From assembly GCA_947623455.1 (NCBI GenBank), contig OX392533.1, forward strand, positions 31,060,229 to 31,124,228: a DNA stretch of 64,000 bases. Reading direction: 5' to 3'. Below, piece by piece: positions 1 through 11,570 of the stretch. This stretch comes from Mimachlamys varia. Its lineage: Eukaryota; Mollusca; Bivalvia; Pectinida; Pectinidae. Positions within the stretch are counted from its first letter, which is position 1, and every line of letters starts with the position of its first letter. Made by a program: the position numbers and the translations under genes. The notes below the pieces were generated by a model. It was not told where the DNA came from, did not search any database, and was given only the letters and a program-made list of their open reading frames with translations.

Positions 1-235
1 AGTTGATATGTTGGTTAAATCTTAGAACAAACTTGACAATAATCCAAACAAAGCCAGTATTACTACTATTACGTTTTCTTATATAACTTTCTTTTATTAT
101 TGATAGACATATCTTTAAGGTGTCAAATGATTGTGATAAAGTTCTGAAAAAAACATGCTAGGAATGTAGAGAAAAAAAACTTCCAATATGGTGTCTACAA
201 ACAAGACCAGCTTTGCCTCCATTAAAAACTTCTTG
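1..235. other. AT-rich intergenic sequence, nothing recognised
   Basis: No open frame of useful length, tandem repeat or RNA gene is visible here. It runs up to a dispersed-repeat boundary near 236. Confidence 0.5.
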
Positions 236-285
236 AAACAAGAGGCCCAAGGGCCTTAACGGTCATCTGACTACCAATTGTGATA
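236..285. repeat. End of a bivalve-type dispersed repeat
   Basis: The segment reads 'aagaggcccaagggcctta' followed by 'cggtcatctga'. The reverse complement of the same end motif closes the repeat at 12585-12620, and a related 'gggcctcttgtt' end lies near 61275. It appears to be a terminal fragment of that family. Confidence 0.5.
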
Positions 286-439
286 CCATTATGGAATTAG
301 TTTAAACAATATTTTATTTCCATCAGTGTACATGTATATTACATATATAGAAATTGTACAAATAGTGAGGATTGGAAAACAAGCTAATAGCTTATATAAA
401 TTCCTCTCCTCTAGGAATTAGTAATACAATCATGTAACA

Positions 440-1190
440 ATATGCCACACAAATGTGGTTTTCAAGATGGTGATGATCCTGGATTTCTTCGGAACAGTGC
501 GAAAAATAACATTTGGTCAGAATCATTTTAGGCAAGTTTCAGATCATGGAAAGTGTTAGATGTGGATGCAAAATGGGGGCTGTTGCAGCCATCTTGGATC
601 TCTGACGGACTGGAGAAATAACAACATTTGGTTGGGACTATCTGGGGATCATTTTTCTATGAAAAGTTTTAAATGTGTATTCAAAATGGGGGCTGTGGCA
701 GCCATCTTGGATGTCTGACGGAACTTGAGAAGAAGTTTGAAATGTGTTTTTCAAGATGGCGGCTCTGAAGGCCATCTTGGATTTCCGACCAACCTGAAAA
801 ATAACAACACTTGGTCAGGACAATCTCAGAATCACTTCAGCCAAGTTTTAGCTTAATCCCACAGGTAGAACTTGAGAAGAAGTTGGAAATGTGTTTTGTA
901 AGATGGCGGCCATCTTGGATTTCGAACCGACCGAAAAGTAACAACTCATGGTCAGGACCATCTCAGGATAATTTCAGCCAAGTTTCAGCTTAATCCCACA
1001 GGTGAAACTTGAGAGAAATTTGGAAATGTGTTTTTCAAGATGGCGGCTCTGGCGGCCATCTTGGATTTTGGACCAACCCAAAAAATAACAACACTTGGTC
1101 AGGACCATCTCAGGATCGTTTCAGCTAAGTTTCAGCTTATTCCCACTGGTAGAACTTGAGAAGAAGTTGAAAATGGATGTGACCAATATT
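440..1190. repeat. Degenerate tandem repeat, ~140-bp unit ('aagatggcggc')
   Basis: Each unit contains a 'caagatggcggctctggcgg' core, then 'ccatcttggat', 'aataacaacacttggtcagg', 'atctcagga', 'agtttcagctta' and 'aacttgagaagaag'. The 'ccatcttgg' motif recurs near 589, 702, 772, 910 and 1056, so full units are about 138-146 bp and some are truncated. Short open frames at 811-993 and 1095-1328 are only readings of this repeat. No coding function is supported. Confidence 0.7.
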
Positions 1191-1330
1191 TACATGGCGG
1201 GTGTCGTCGATGAAGCAGAAGACGCTTACTCTTCCCGAAGAGGCGGTCTTTATATCTTTACTTTCACAAGAGTCTCTATGTATTTATTTTCTTTGTTCAT
1301 ATTTTGCCTCCAATTTAATCTATTTTGAGT
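1173..1330. repeat. Direct repeat flanking the RT fragment (left copy)
   Basis: 'ggatgtgacca', 'gcagaagacgcttactcttc', 'gagtctc' and 'atgta' recur in the same order at 2038-2170, in the same orientation. The pair brackets the minus-strand RT fragment. Confidence 0.5.
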
Positions 1331-1423
1331 TTTGATCATAGTTTTGTTGACGCTTTGGTATTCTATTTGGAGATAAAGATGACGACCATAAAACTTGTCC
1401 ATAGTCTTCATCAGTCTTCATCG

Positions 1424-1790
1424 TCAGCAGTTGATATCTATAACGAAAATATCGATATTCAGAGCAAGCCCCTGAATAACGAAACAACTGTTAACACCAT
1501 TGGATGGAGAAACAGTGATGTTACTATCAAGAAAGGGAAAGTTCATTGTCGGAAAATCGAAATCGCCACGTTTATCATTCAGCTTAGTAGTAGGTTGCCC
1601 GTGATGGTCATAGTTTAAGTAAAGATCGAGGTAAGAAGCTGATGTAGGAGAATCTGTCGTGTCTGTAATCTCAAGTTCAGTAGGGTATATACGATCGACA
1701 AGATGAGCAAACTTCTTGTTGTTTATAGACAACACATCGTCGATATACCATCAATAAAAGCGTTTTTTTCTTAAGAAATGATAAGCTTTG
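1424..1790 (-). pseudogene. Reverse transcriptase fragment with YIDD catalytic box
   Basis: Read on the minus strand, the sequence encodes Y-I-D-D-V-L-S-I-N-N around 1715-1747, followed by a conserved-looking segment (KFAHLVDRIYP, TDSPTSASYLDLYL, LNDKRGDFDFP, MNFPFL). The YIDD motif is the metal-binding centre of reverse transcriptases, and the downstream block resembles a retroelement RT family common in aquatic invertebrates (family recalled, not searched). An in-frame stop lies just before the YIDD box, and the C-terminal part drifts from the family after the FPFL motif, so the copy is dead. Two similar segments (1173-1330 and 2038-2170) flank it as direct repeats, which may be the element's terminal repeats. 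Confidence 0.65.
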
Positions 1791-2037
1791 TCCAAATTTA
1801 GTTTGAAGCATCCTTTAATGATGGGGAGTCAATTCTGTATAAATTGTGTGCTTGACACCCTAGAGGCAGCAGGACGGGCATAATATGAGAAACAGGGAAA
1901 TTACTTTAATTTCGGTTTTTGTCAGTTTGAATGAAGGTAGTTTGACCACATTTATACAGATTCATCCTCAGAAGAATGGAATTGGTAGTTCAGTGATTAA
2001 TAGATTAGGTAACGTTTTTGAGGATTGATGCTAAGTT

Positions 2038-2170
2038 GGATGTGACCAAGATTAAGCAGAAGACGCTTACTCTTCCGGAACACCTGGTCTTATTCTCTTT
2101 TGCTTTTACGAGAGTCTCCATGTAAATCTTTCTTGTTTTTTTTTTGCCTCTAGTTTTTTTTGTTGACACT
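2038..2170. repeat. Direct repeat flanking the RT fragment (right copy)
   Basis: Matches 1173-1330 in order and orientation, with a deletion of about 20 bp in its first half. A terminal-repeat role is inference. Confidence 0.5.
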
Positions 2171-2465
2171 TTAGTATTCTCTGATTTTTTTTTATAAAGA
2201 GACAGGCATTTATATTATGAACTGTCCAGGATAGCCTTACATTATGTGTTTGACATTAGACTAGATCTCTTTATACTAGAAAACATGACAAATTTCAAAT
2301 TTGTATTTTTAGAAAGCATCACAGGACATCAGACGCCTTTACCTTATTACAAAAATATATATAGGATTAACAAATATTTTCATGCTTTGTTTCTATTAAA
2401 AGGAAAGGTATGGTGTATAAAATGTGGGTGATAAGTTTTATCATATTGAAAATATGTCTTATCAC

Positions 2466-2573
2466 ACAACATCCTCTGTTTTAAGGACCTCTTTCACGAC
2501 TACTTCGGATTTTGCCCATGACCCGATTTAATCTGAAGTAGGCGCTATTTATAGCACCCTAACATACTCCCAA
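2466..2573. repeat. Dispersed repeat, inverted partner at 12636-12718
   Basis: Blocks such as 'cccgatttaatc' and 'tctttcacg' reappear in reverse complement at 12636-12718 ('ggattaaatcggg', 'cgtgaaaga'). The segment abuts the left arm of the 1.8-kb inverted-repeat element. Confidence 0.45.
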
Positions 2574-4399
2574 CAGGTCAGTGAGATCACTATATATGGA
2601 AGTAAGCATAAAATTACGTGACAACATTGCTCCCATAATGCATTTTTTAGATTCAGCCAATCGTTTGAATGAAGTTTGATCACGTGAGACATTTTACTAC
2701 GACTTGTATTACACAAAACACGTTGTACAATTTGGGGATAACCCCCCATGGGACGTGGTTTTATCTCAAAAGTCAAATAACAAGTTTGAAATTAATTAAT
2801 GTGAACATACACCATTATTTTTACCGTGGCGTTTTTTTTAGTAAAGGAGTAGAACTTTTTTGTAGACTATATATATATTAAAAAACATGCTACCATTATA
2901 AACACGGTACGTTGTGTTGGCTCAAGTTTTTACTGCTTAATTATGGATCATATATTTTAATTCCGTTTTGATACTTGCCTTACTTATATAAATGACAAAA
3001 AAATCAAGTGTTCTTCAGTATCAACTCATTGGATTTTATTCAAATTCTCTCTGTTCAATATCAGTACACCCTCACGTATCTCAGCAAGAACTCATAACAA
3101 AACAGATGTCGTTGCCTTCTTTAACATTTTGCACTTTGATTCTATTCACTCATTCGTCTTTCACACAATTATTCAGAAGTCTCACATTCTCCTAAATCAT
3201 TGCTAATAATTCAGTTTTGGTTCGGTTGCTTGATCAAAATTTCTTTTTTCATTTTAAGATAAAGGAATTTTCAAGAGTTGTTTTCTTTTTGAAGGGTATT
3301 TACCAGAACTGTTTTTGAATGTATCTAATAGTTTGTTAGCTCTTAACGTTGTGACACATATCTACTTAATTGTTAATGGAACAAACTTTCTTGTCTTTCA
3401 ATGGTGATATAATTAATGCAATGCTCTCAATTTTTTTCTCAATTCATCGCTTTCGGTAGTAAAGTAAGAAACAGGACGTGCAATATTTTCTGGTAAAGGG
3501 ATAGCCAAAAGTTTGAAAATTTCCGATGGAACGAAAAATGTCCAAGAATGTTTTCGATATATGTCTTCCGCCCACCATGTTGCATGGTTCTTCTTCTGGT
3601 TTGTGTTGAAACCAATCAGGATGTCTCGGGTTCCCACACGTTTTTATGAATCTTCCTTTGCCAAAAAACAGCATTAAAAAGCGGCAAAATCCATCAGAAA
3701 ATCATTCGCATTATGTGTCGTCTAGCAATAATATCTGAATATCTAAAAAAAATGTTATGGATAGTAATAAAATAGTGTATTGTTTTTTCTATTATAGCGC
3801 ATAACGTTCAGGAAAAGGGCACGTGCAATACAGTAGTTCGTGTTTTCTCGTTGTTCAGCTGCTAAAATGTGCCCTACATTTATCAGTGTTTATTTCACAC
3901 TGGTTGTGACCCCGGGGACGAGTACACCTGACACGTGCCACATTTAGCACATGTTAGATACACACTGCTCAAGGGAAACAAACACATTTGTGTGTACATT
4001 ACACCATTACGAATTGTATAAAAAAGGAGGTACTACGAAACTGGCACAATAAGAATTAAGAACTTAGATTTTGAATGTAAACTTTGTATTGCTGACTTTA
4101 TTTAGGCTTCAAAATAGTTCTACTTCTTTACTCAAAACAACGCCACGGTAAAAATAATGGTGTATGTTCACATTAATTAGTTTAAAACTTGTATTGGCTT
4201 TCGAGATAAAACCACGTCCCGCGGAGGGTTTATCCCCAGACTGTACAAAACAGTGTTTTGTGTAGTAAAAGTCGTAGTAAAATGTCCCACGTGATCAAAC
4301 TTTATTCAAGCGATTGGCTGAATCTGAAAATGCATTATGGGAGCAATGTTGCCACGTGATTTTATGCTTACTTCCTTATATAGTGATATCCCTGACCTG
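2574..4399. mobile_element. 1.8-kb element bounded by ~295-bp inverted repeats
   Basis: The left arm (2574-2866) and right arm (4105-4399) are inverted copies: 'ggaagtaagcataaaat', 'caacattgctcccataatgc', 'attcagccaatcg', 'gacgtggttttatctc' and 'taatgtgaacatacacca' occur in both, in reverse order and strand. Arms this long suggest a foldback or long-TIR DNA transposon. The interior holds a short minus-strand coding-like segment (3413-3674). I could not define a target-site duplication. Confidence 0.65.
3413..3674 (-). pseudogene. Frameshifted coding-like segment inside the inverted-repeat element
   Basis: Two overlapping minus-strand frames look coding in succession. The first gives 'KTCGNPRHPDWFQHKPEEEP' and the second 'TWWAEDIYRKHSWTFFVP', then 'FKLLAIPLPENIARPV'. 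The change of frame in the middle suggests a single protein broken by an indel. I do not recognise the family. Its position between the inverted arms suggests a decayed element gene. Confidence that it was once coding is moderate; its function is unknown. Confidence 0.35.
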
Positions 4400-5216
4400 T
4401 CCGAGAAATTATTGCTTAAAAATCGAAATTCCCATAGGTCTGAATCTTATTTTTGACGTTTACCGAGGGTGTGAGGCAGGGTTCAGACATGATTCTATAA
4501 TGAAGGCAATGACTTGCTATACAATATCGTATTACCTCTTATTCTGTTCTTCCGGTGACGGGTCCGAGTGCATCTTAATACTTTTGACGTTATTTGGTTG
4601 ATTTTAGTAAAAACAACACGGTAAATTGTCATTGAAAACGATAATTGCGATGAGTCGGAATCTCGAAATTGGGTTACGAATTTCTTATCATGCTTTTTTG
4701 TAAGTTATGAAATACCGAAAGATTTAACAAATTATATATTTAACCATCTTTGCACAAACAATAAGAGGCCCGGTGTCCTATAGGAATCAGTTAATTATAA
4801 CAAAAACATATTCGTATTCATTTTTCAATGTTTTGTCGATACCCGATCTCAAGTGAAATTGAAAACTGGATACTAAAGCTGTTTTACAATACACAGAAGC
4901 TCTGAATTTACGACAGGCTGAATGGAAAGTTGAAGTATTTGCCTGATGAATATGAATTTAGGACAATATTGATGTAACATGTGCATATAAGCCATGTTAT
5001 TTGCCCTGCATGACAAAAACAGTAATTTGCCTATGCATCCGATTTATTGCTTTCAAACTGAATCCAAACATGATACTTTGTCTGCGACATATGGCGTGAA
5101 TGAATCGGAACTCGAATGAGATTATCCGCATTCTGGTACACCCAGATATCATAGCCGTCCATTACTTGATGGTGCTCAAAGTTTGATCTGGTAAATTCAA
5201 CTTGCTAATGTCCGAG
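4400..5216. other. Intergenic DNA between two elements
   Basis: Only short, unconvincing frames and AT-rich sequence are visible. Nothing is recognised before the start of the transposase remnant. Confidence 0.4.
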
Positions 5217-5843
5217 TTACTCAAGATTCAACTGAGGAAATTTTGAAGCTTCAAGATTTTGCCATTCACTTTTGGCTCTGCGAGTCATGTTTGGATCATC
5301 TGCAACCCGTTTCGCAAGAACAGTATCTCTTTGCAAAAGAGACACCATACGAGTCGCCATTTGTATGTCTTGTTTGGGGTTCGAAGCATATATGAGCCCT
5401 CTGAATCCAATCAGGCTTGCTGTAACTATACGTACAAGTTGTCCAATTATCGTCACAAGATGATTGGAAGTATGTATATCTTTAAATAGTAACAATTTCT
5501 TTAATATTCCATGATAAGACTCCACAACCCTACGTTCCTTTGTGCAGCACCGATCATCGTTAGTTTGTTGATGATCCAGTTGTGACTTACAAGGGGGGAA
5601 AGATGGTATTTCCGCATCATATCCCAACTGGGCAAGGAGATCAAGCACGTTCCTGAAACCAAAGTCTACAATCATGTTGTCATTTTTGTGTAACCAGCAT
5701 CTCGGAAGAACAAAATTATCCATTATCATCTTTGTTATAGAAGCATCATTGGCGCTGCCATAATATGGACCAATTGTATCTAATATACATATATGTACAC
5801 ATACCCATCTGACACAATGAAAATGAATTACAGATAGTTGCAT
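5217..5843 (-). pseudogene. DDE transposase, C-terminal part (DDE_Tnp_4-like)
   Basis: The 208-codon minus-strand frame reads like the catalytic end of a DDE_Tnp_4-type transposase, the enzyme that cuts and pastes DNA transposons. Visible landmarks are IGPYYGSANDASI (the block after the first catalytic Asp), MIVDFGFRNVLDLL (second Asp in VDxGFR) and KERRVVESYHGILK (the catalytic Glu in VES). The family assignment is from remembered motifs. The frame opens without the N-terminal DNA-binding part. Upstream minus-strand sequence at about 6150-6900 carries a decayed Cys-rich piece of apparently the same gene. An ATG at 5843 exists, but the protein would be incomplete, so this is a remnant. Confidence 0.7.
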
Positions 5844-5871
5844 TTTTTCTGTCCCACATAAGAACCACTTT

Positions 5872-6027
5872 GAAACTCATTATGACTACTTTTGTTTAGA
5901 TAAAGGTATTATCTTTTAGGATAAGACATTGTTGCCATATAAATGTCTTTGAAACTCATGACTACTTTTGTTTAGATAAAGGTACATATGTATTATCTTT
6001 TAGGATAAGACACTGGTGCCATATAAG
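5872..6027. repeat. Two-copy tandem duplication, ~75 bp
   Basis: 'gactacttttgtttagataa' and 'tatcttttaggataagaca' each occur twice, with 'ccatataa' after each. The second copy has a small insertion. Confidence 0.7.
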
Positions 6028-6169
6028 TGTTTTTGTAATTACTATGTTGTGTGACATGGCTTTTTCGTGTGAAAGATGTACTGTTCAAAGATATGTTGGC
6101 ACAATTGTGTTCAAAACATCAACAACTATGTGGAAATATCAGGACAGTATTTCCTCAGACAAATGTATT

Positions 6170-6905
6170 CATGCTGTCAACTCGTTCGATGAAAGATAAG
6201 TTTTTGTTTTATCCAAAAGTACAGCAGAATGTCTACTGAACCGGCAGAGAATGTTGAAAGACCAAATTCACAATTCATGAATTTCTTTCAACTATTCCAA
6301 GGTTCACCTAGTCCATGCATGGCAATCAATATCAGGTAGGTTTAAAAAGTGCAACTTTGGTGAGATTTCATCTTTGGATACATCATGTATGATTTCACAC
6401 AAATCATTGACGACCTGCCTGTACAGAAGTGTCCCCATAGTTTAGCTTGTATTGTGTTCGATAGATATCTCAGTATCACGTTTCACGTAGTTACCAATGA
6501 GTGCATCAGGAGGGAACCACGGGTTTTTTTCTATCAGTAAAATATTGTGAACATACTTCAGTACATGAACACATATATCATTATACTGAAGCATATAGAA
6601 CATTTACAATGTGAAGATGAATCATATTTGATATCAGTGATGTGCAGGAGTGATGCGATTGGGGAAATATTTGTATGGGTTTGTGAATTCGATGTGGTTG
6701 TATTATTCACCACAACTACCACCAGAATAGGATCCCTGACCATGCACTCCGTCCTAATTGGGATATGGTCTTTTCTTCAGATATGGAGTGTAACATTTCT
6801 TGCAAATCTTAGTATCATCTTCTACACACACACCATCTTTCTTGTGGACATATTTAGTCAACAATTTAATGATTTTCCAGCCTTACTACAATCATTAAAT
6901 CGTAT
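6170..6905 (-). pseudogene. Decayed N-terminal transposase region (copy A)
   Basis: The minus strand reads KLLTKYVHKKDGVCVEDDT (about 6863-6807), then KICKKCYTPYLKKRPYP before a stop. This looks like a Cys-rich N-terminal region of the transposase whose DDE part lies downstream at 5217-5843. Further along, YLSNTIQAKLWGHFCTG is readable between stops. The plus-strand frame at 6547-6981 is its shadow. Most of this segment (6170-6807) is duplicated at 8436-9071. Confidence 0.45.
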
Positions 6906-7262
6906 AATACAACTTCGAATTATGCAAACATTACCCATGTGTGAAACAAACGCAATGTACCATGTAATGATCCAACTGTAATTAATGTTAAAATGTAAAA
7001 TGTAGATATCAAGATGTGCCTCCATAATCACATAATCCCATTATGATTGTGAAAGTCAATAATGACATTTTTTTTACTGTATTTAATTTTTGAAGTGGGG
7101 CTTCTTCAAGGAGGTCTTTTTAGATCCTGCAGTTATTGGCACTGCATTTGTATGGTATGTTTTCTTGGAGCATTGCATATTCATGATTGCTCCATATACG
7201 AGTTATACAGACCCCTTTTGTATTTTACAGTATTTATACAATAAAAATCTTATTACTATTTA

Positions 7263-7409
7263 GGGGATAGTTCGTTGTTTTGAGTGGCTATACTGGCGAT
7301 TAGAACATGATATTTGGTTTGAACTCGAGACCGACAGGTCGAGAGTTTAAACCAAATCTCATGTTCTAATCGCCAGTATAGACACGAAAAATAACGTACT
7401 ATCCCCATT
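7263..7409. mobile_element. Near-perfect foldback (MITE-like), ~145 bp
   Basis: The left arm 'ggggatagt...ctatactggcgattagaa' and the right arm 'ttctaatcgccagtatag...actatcccc' are reverse complements over about 58 bp each, around a short centre at about 7322-7350. As RNA it would form a long hairpin. It is non-coding. Confidence 0.75.
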
Positions 7410-8166
7410 CTAACACTCATTGACAAATTTAATACGCTTATTTGTTTAGATACATTGTATTTCCTTGCATCAAGTACGTAGTAAATTACTCTGTTACCTG
7501 GCTGGTAACGTGTCTTTCTATAGCCAACTGACCAATCAGAAGGAAGCTTTCAAAGGTCATTTAGCCACGCCTATACATGTACTGGCGAGCGCTTGGTCTG
7601 GATGTTGACGAGGCGGAATATTTGGATTTAGTTTCTTCGTGAACATATACATACGACATGCTTGGATTAACATTGACAAAATGGCTACAATTCCATGTCA
7701 GTATGAATGCAAATATGTTCGTATCGACAAAAGCGTGTGTTATTTTCAAGATCTGTTAAAATTTTGTGCAGATCATGCCAGATGCACACGACACAGTCAC
7801 AGTGAAATGTTTGTTTTGATTCCTGATAGAGATGCCTACACATGGATGGAATTAACGTTTCATGAATAAATGGAGGTAAGAACACGATATGATTACGTTT
7901 TATCCTTAATTCATTCAGCTAATACATTCAATCGGTCCTCTTTGCTCTGGTGCTTACTTGACGTACGCCTATCATCCAGTGGAATGTTCATCGATAGACG
8001 ATCCCCATCACGACGCCATATTGTTTTGGTAGAAACGGGGCGTGGCTTAAGCTCGATGGGAGGAGCTTGATACAATTGATCATGATTGACCATGATTCTA
8101 TCGCACATTAGAACATAGTTTATATCCAATCAAAACGCGTATTACAAACGTATCGTGTTAGAATGT
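7405..8166. mobile_element. Element with 'cattctaacac' terminal inverted repeats
   Basis: 'cattctaacac' at about 7405 is matched by 'gtgttagaatg' at about 8155-8165. A second inverted match, 'aatacgc' against 'gcgtatt', lies about 30 bp further in on each side. The right part (7959-8161) occurs again at 9071-9274. It contains a small open frame from 7681. The boundaries are inferred from the inverted ends only. Confidence 0.4.
7681..7869 (+). CDS. Small open frame in a repeat element, function unknown
   Basis: The frame from the ATG at 7681 (context 'aaaatgg', favourable for initiation) encodes 62 residues rich in Cys and His (MATIPCQYECKYV, then CADHARCTRHSHSEMF), ending in TAA. A GTAAGA follows a few bases after the stop. 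It lies between the inverted ends of a repeat element, so it may be a remnant of an element-encoded protein. No family is recognised. Chance occurrence cannot be excluded. Confidence 0.2.
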   Translation: MATIPCQYECKYVRIDKSVCYFQDLLKFCADHARCTRHSHSEMFVLIPDRDAYTWMELTFHE

Positions 8167-8431
8167 ATTTTTTGTTTTTTCACTAATCCGGCTGTACAGA
8201 GTTATATTAATAACAAAGTTATAAACACAGTTCTAAAGATTGTACTTTTAATAATTGATAAAAAAAAAAACACATTTTTTCTGTATTTCCTTGGGCATAT
8301 ATTTTCTCATGTCAAATTTCTCCATGTATATAAGTTGAAAATGTTTAACAGGTTCAACTAACAAACAAGAGTTATAGATATGATTCTGTACAAGCCCTTA
8401 CCTTCGTTATAGAGCCATTTCTGAACCTTAC
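7959..8431. repeat. Duplicated block B+C, first copy (uninterrupted)
   Basis: 7959-8161 matches 9071-9274, and 8158-8431 matches 11571-11834, at high identity. In this copy B runs directly into C at 'gtgttagaatg'. In the second copy the same point is split by a 2.3-kb element, so this is the empty-site version. Confidence 0.75.
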
Positions 8432-8435
8432 CCCA

Positions 8436-9274
8436 CATGCTGTCAACTCGTTCGATGAACGATAAGTTTTTGTTTTATCCAAAAGTACAGCAGAATGTCT
8501 ACTGAACCGGCAGAGAATGTTGAAAGACCAAATTCACAATTCATGAATTTCTTTCAACTATTCCAAGGTTCACCTAGTCCATGCATGGCAATCAATATCA
8601 GGTAGGTTTGCAAAGTGCAATTTTGGTGAGATTTCATCTTTGGATACATCATGTATGATTTCACACAAATCATTGACGACCTACCCGTACAGAAGTGTCC
8701 CCATAGTTTAGCTTGTATTGTGTTCGATAGATATCTCAGTATCACGTTGCACGTCGTCACCAATGCGTGCATCAGGAGGGAACCACGGGTTTTTTTCTAT
8801 CAGTAAAATATAGTGAAAAAACTTCGGTACATTAACACAAATCACTATACTGTAAGCATATAGAACATTTACGATGTGAAGATTAATCATATTTGATATC
8901 AGTGATGTGCATGAGTGATGCGATTGGGAAAATATTTGTATGGGTTTATGAATTTAATGTGGTTGTATTATCTACCAAACTACTACCAGAATAAGATTCC
9001 TGGCCATACTCTCCGTCCTGATCAGGATATGGTCTTTTCTTCAGATACTGAATGTAATATTTCTTGCAAATGACGTACGCCTATCATGCAGTGGAATGTT
9101 CATCGATAGACGATCCCCATTACGACGCCATTTTGTTTTTGGTAGAAACGGGGCGTGGTTTTAGCTCGATGGGAGGAGCTTGATACGATTGATCATGATT
9201 GACCATGATTCTATCGCACATTAGAACATAGTCCATATCCAATCAAAACGCGTATTACAAACGTATCGTGTTAG
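8436..9274. repeat. Duplicated block A'+B', second copy
   Basis: 8436-9071 matches 6170-6807 (for example 'catgctgtcaactcgttcga'). It then joins directly to the match of 7959 onward, skipping 1.15 kb present in the first copy. On the minus strand A' reads ICKKYYIQYLKKRPYPDQDG without the stop present in copy A, so A' is in places the less damaged copy of the transposase N-terminal region. Confidence 0.75.
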
Positions 9275-11570
9275 TACGATGGCCGATAGCGGCCAGACAT
9301 TTTTCATTGCTTTTATGTTTAAAAGTGTAACATGGTACACTTTTGTGGGGTACACTTTTCATAGCCTTTATAGGCAAAAGTCTAACATGGTACACTTTTG
9401 TATGGTACACACTAAGGTATCATTTGTCCCTCATTTACAGCCGAAAACGGCCACTGGATACACAATGTCTGAAGTTTGTCATTGGAGTCGCTGGTAATTA
9501 ATTAATCTTGACATAAATGGCGGCGGGGAAACATGTATGTTGTTTTTAACAACATAACTTCACCAGTGGTATGTGGTTTGTAACACAACTATTCCCCACG
9601 TATCAATATCAACAATATCGAAACAAGGGATGGTCGAATAATATTTAAAAAAAAAAAAGCCAGAATAGAAATATAAACGTATTCGTAATTCTATCTAGTT
9701 ATATTTCTTCAATCAGCCAAAATACTGGACTGATGCTTGGGCTTTTTAACAAGTTTATCTATATTTTCTTGAAATATTGATAATAACCAAAAGCATAACA
9801 AAAATGAAATCCAGCATAACCTAAAGATTTATTTAAATATTTCGTAAAAAATGCTTGACCTCTGCTCACAAACTTTATCACACGTTAGTACAGGTATAGT
9901 GTGGTCGAGGTATCGGAGTGACAAAAATATGTTTCACTTGAACTTTCTTCTGGTAAGTTGATTTTGCAGGAACAGACCAATATTATGTTCAGTGACTGCT
10001 GAGATGAAGGGTTCCAAATTAACAATGTGGTTTCTGTTATAATATCCAACTGTACATGTAAGACAATCTTAATCACGCGTGGGTTACAAATACGTTTATA
10101 TAAATTAATGTTGTTTCCCCTTTGGGTACCCACGTTCAATGATTAAAAAGGCCATGTGTTTTTGCTTTCTAACATTCCTCTACACGAAATGTCATTAATC
10201 AACATTTGGCCGCTTTTGGTCATCTAAAAGTGTACTATGTTACACATTTGACTATATTTACATTTGCGCTGCAACACACTATATGAACATTACCAGTATA
10301 AATGCCTTTTATAAAAGTATATTTACACCTCTCCCTTCTTGTGCTAAGTAAACTCTAACTGCGAATATATTAACGTATACGCAGTGAAAAAAGGCTCGGC
10401 GGATTGATATTTGTTCAAATATGGCGTCGTTCACGCTTCAGAAAAATAAGTATTCGCTGTCGGCCATTGTTTGGTTCCTACAAGATTTTGAAACATGGAA
10501 CAAATATGGAATCAATTTCTTTTGATTGAACAAAAAATAGTTTCTAGCAAACTTTTGATTCCTAATGATGCGCATGCGAAATTATTTGACGGTAACGCAA
10601 ACATGGCGGCGCCCTGCAGTTGTGACGTCTGACGTCGGACCGCGTCTTATTTAATAACAAATTTACATACGATATTATGAAGAAAAATAGTGTTGTTCAC
10701 AGTGTATTTTCTAAATCTACCAATATATTGATGAAATCCAATGGGACTATATTATCTTAGCAACCACGGCCATCGTAGTTACCATCTTAGCAACCCGCTT
10801 CGAATGCTTTTTTCTTCGTATAGCACTTGAAAATTAATAATGGTGTAAATATAAGGATTGTACCTAATTTTGACTGCGTATACGGTAGTATGCCCGTGGT
10901 TTAATTATGACGTCATAGATCAAGCTTGTTCAATAAGAGTCTTTTCGCGCCGCTTCGAATAACATGGAGATTGCCCTAGCGTCAAACGCTCAAATGACTC
11001 GTCATTATCATTGGCGCCAAATTTATTCAAGCTGGGCTGTTCCGCCAATGTCGTTTAAATTACGACGCCTATGGAAGCGCAGCTAATAACCGAATTATTT
11101 GGAAAAAATATAAATAGAATTCAGTATCTGGGTTATAGTAAAAATGTAAATATATGGATTGAAATTCATTTTTTTAACTTTCATAGTGCTATGAAAGGTC
11201 AGCCGTTACATCCATATTTAGCATGAAGCCCTAGCGGGCTTCATTCAATCCTTATGTAAAACTAAATAAAATTGTTCTGCTAAAAGTGTACCATGTGGTA
11301 CACTTTTGAATACATATGTGTTTAAAACTGTCCGGCCGCTATCGGCTGCTGGTGTTAAAAAGGTACAAATTTGATCGCTTTTATTTTCAAAAGTGTACCC
11401 CACAAAAGTTTTGCATATAAAAGTGATGAAAAGTGTACCCCACAAAAGTGTACCATGTTACACTTTTGAACATAATAGTGATGAAAAGTCTACCTAACAT
11501 AATTGTACCATGGTACACTTTTAAACATAAAAGTAATGAAAAGTGCCTGGCCGCTATCGGCCATCGTATA
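9275..11570. mobile_element. 2.3-kb long-TIR element with GTAC palindrome arrays
   Basis: The left end 'tacgatggccgatagcggcc' is matched by its inverse 'ggccgctatcggccatcgta' at the right end. Both arms contain repeats of the palindrome-like 'aaaagtgtaacatggtacac' and 'tgtggggtacacttttcat'. The right arm (about 11260-11568) holds more of these units than the left (9275-9420). The sequence TTAG lies on both sides (9271-9274 and 11571-11574), consistent with a short target duplication. The interior has no convincing protein, so it is non-autonomous. The paralogous empty site at 8158 supports insertion. Confidence 0.75.

Noticed and set aside
1325..1618. 97-codon plus frame
   Set aside because: It is antisense to the reverse transcriptase fragment, which has a recognisable catalytic box.
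6547..6981. 144-codon plus-strand frame
   Set aside because: It is antisense to the more convincing Cys-rich transposase-like reading on the minus strand.
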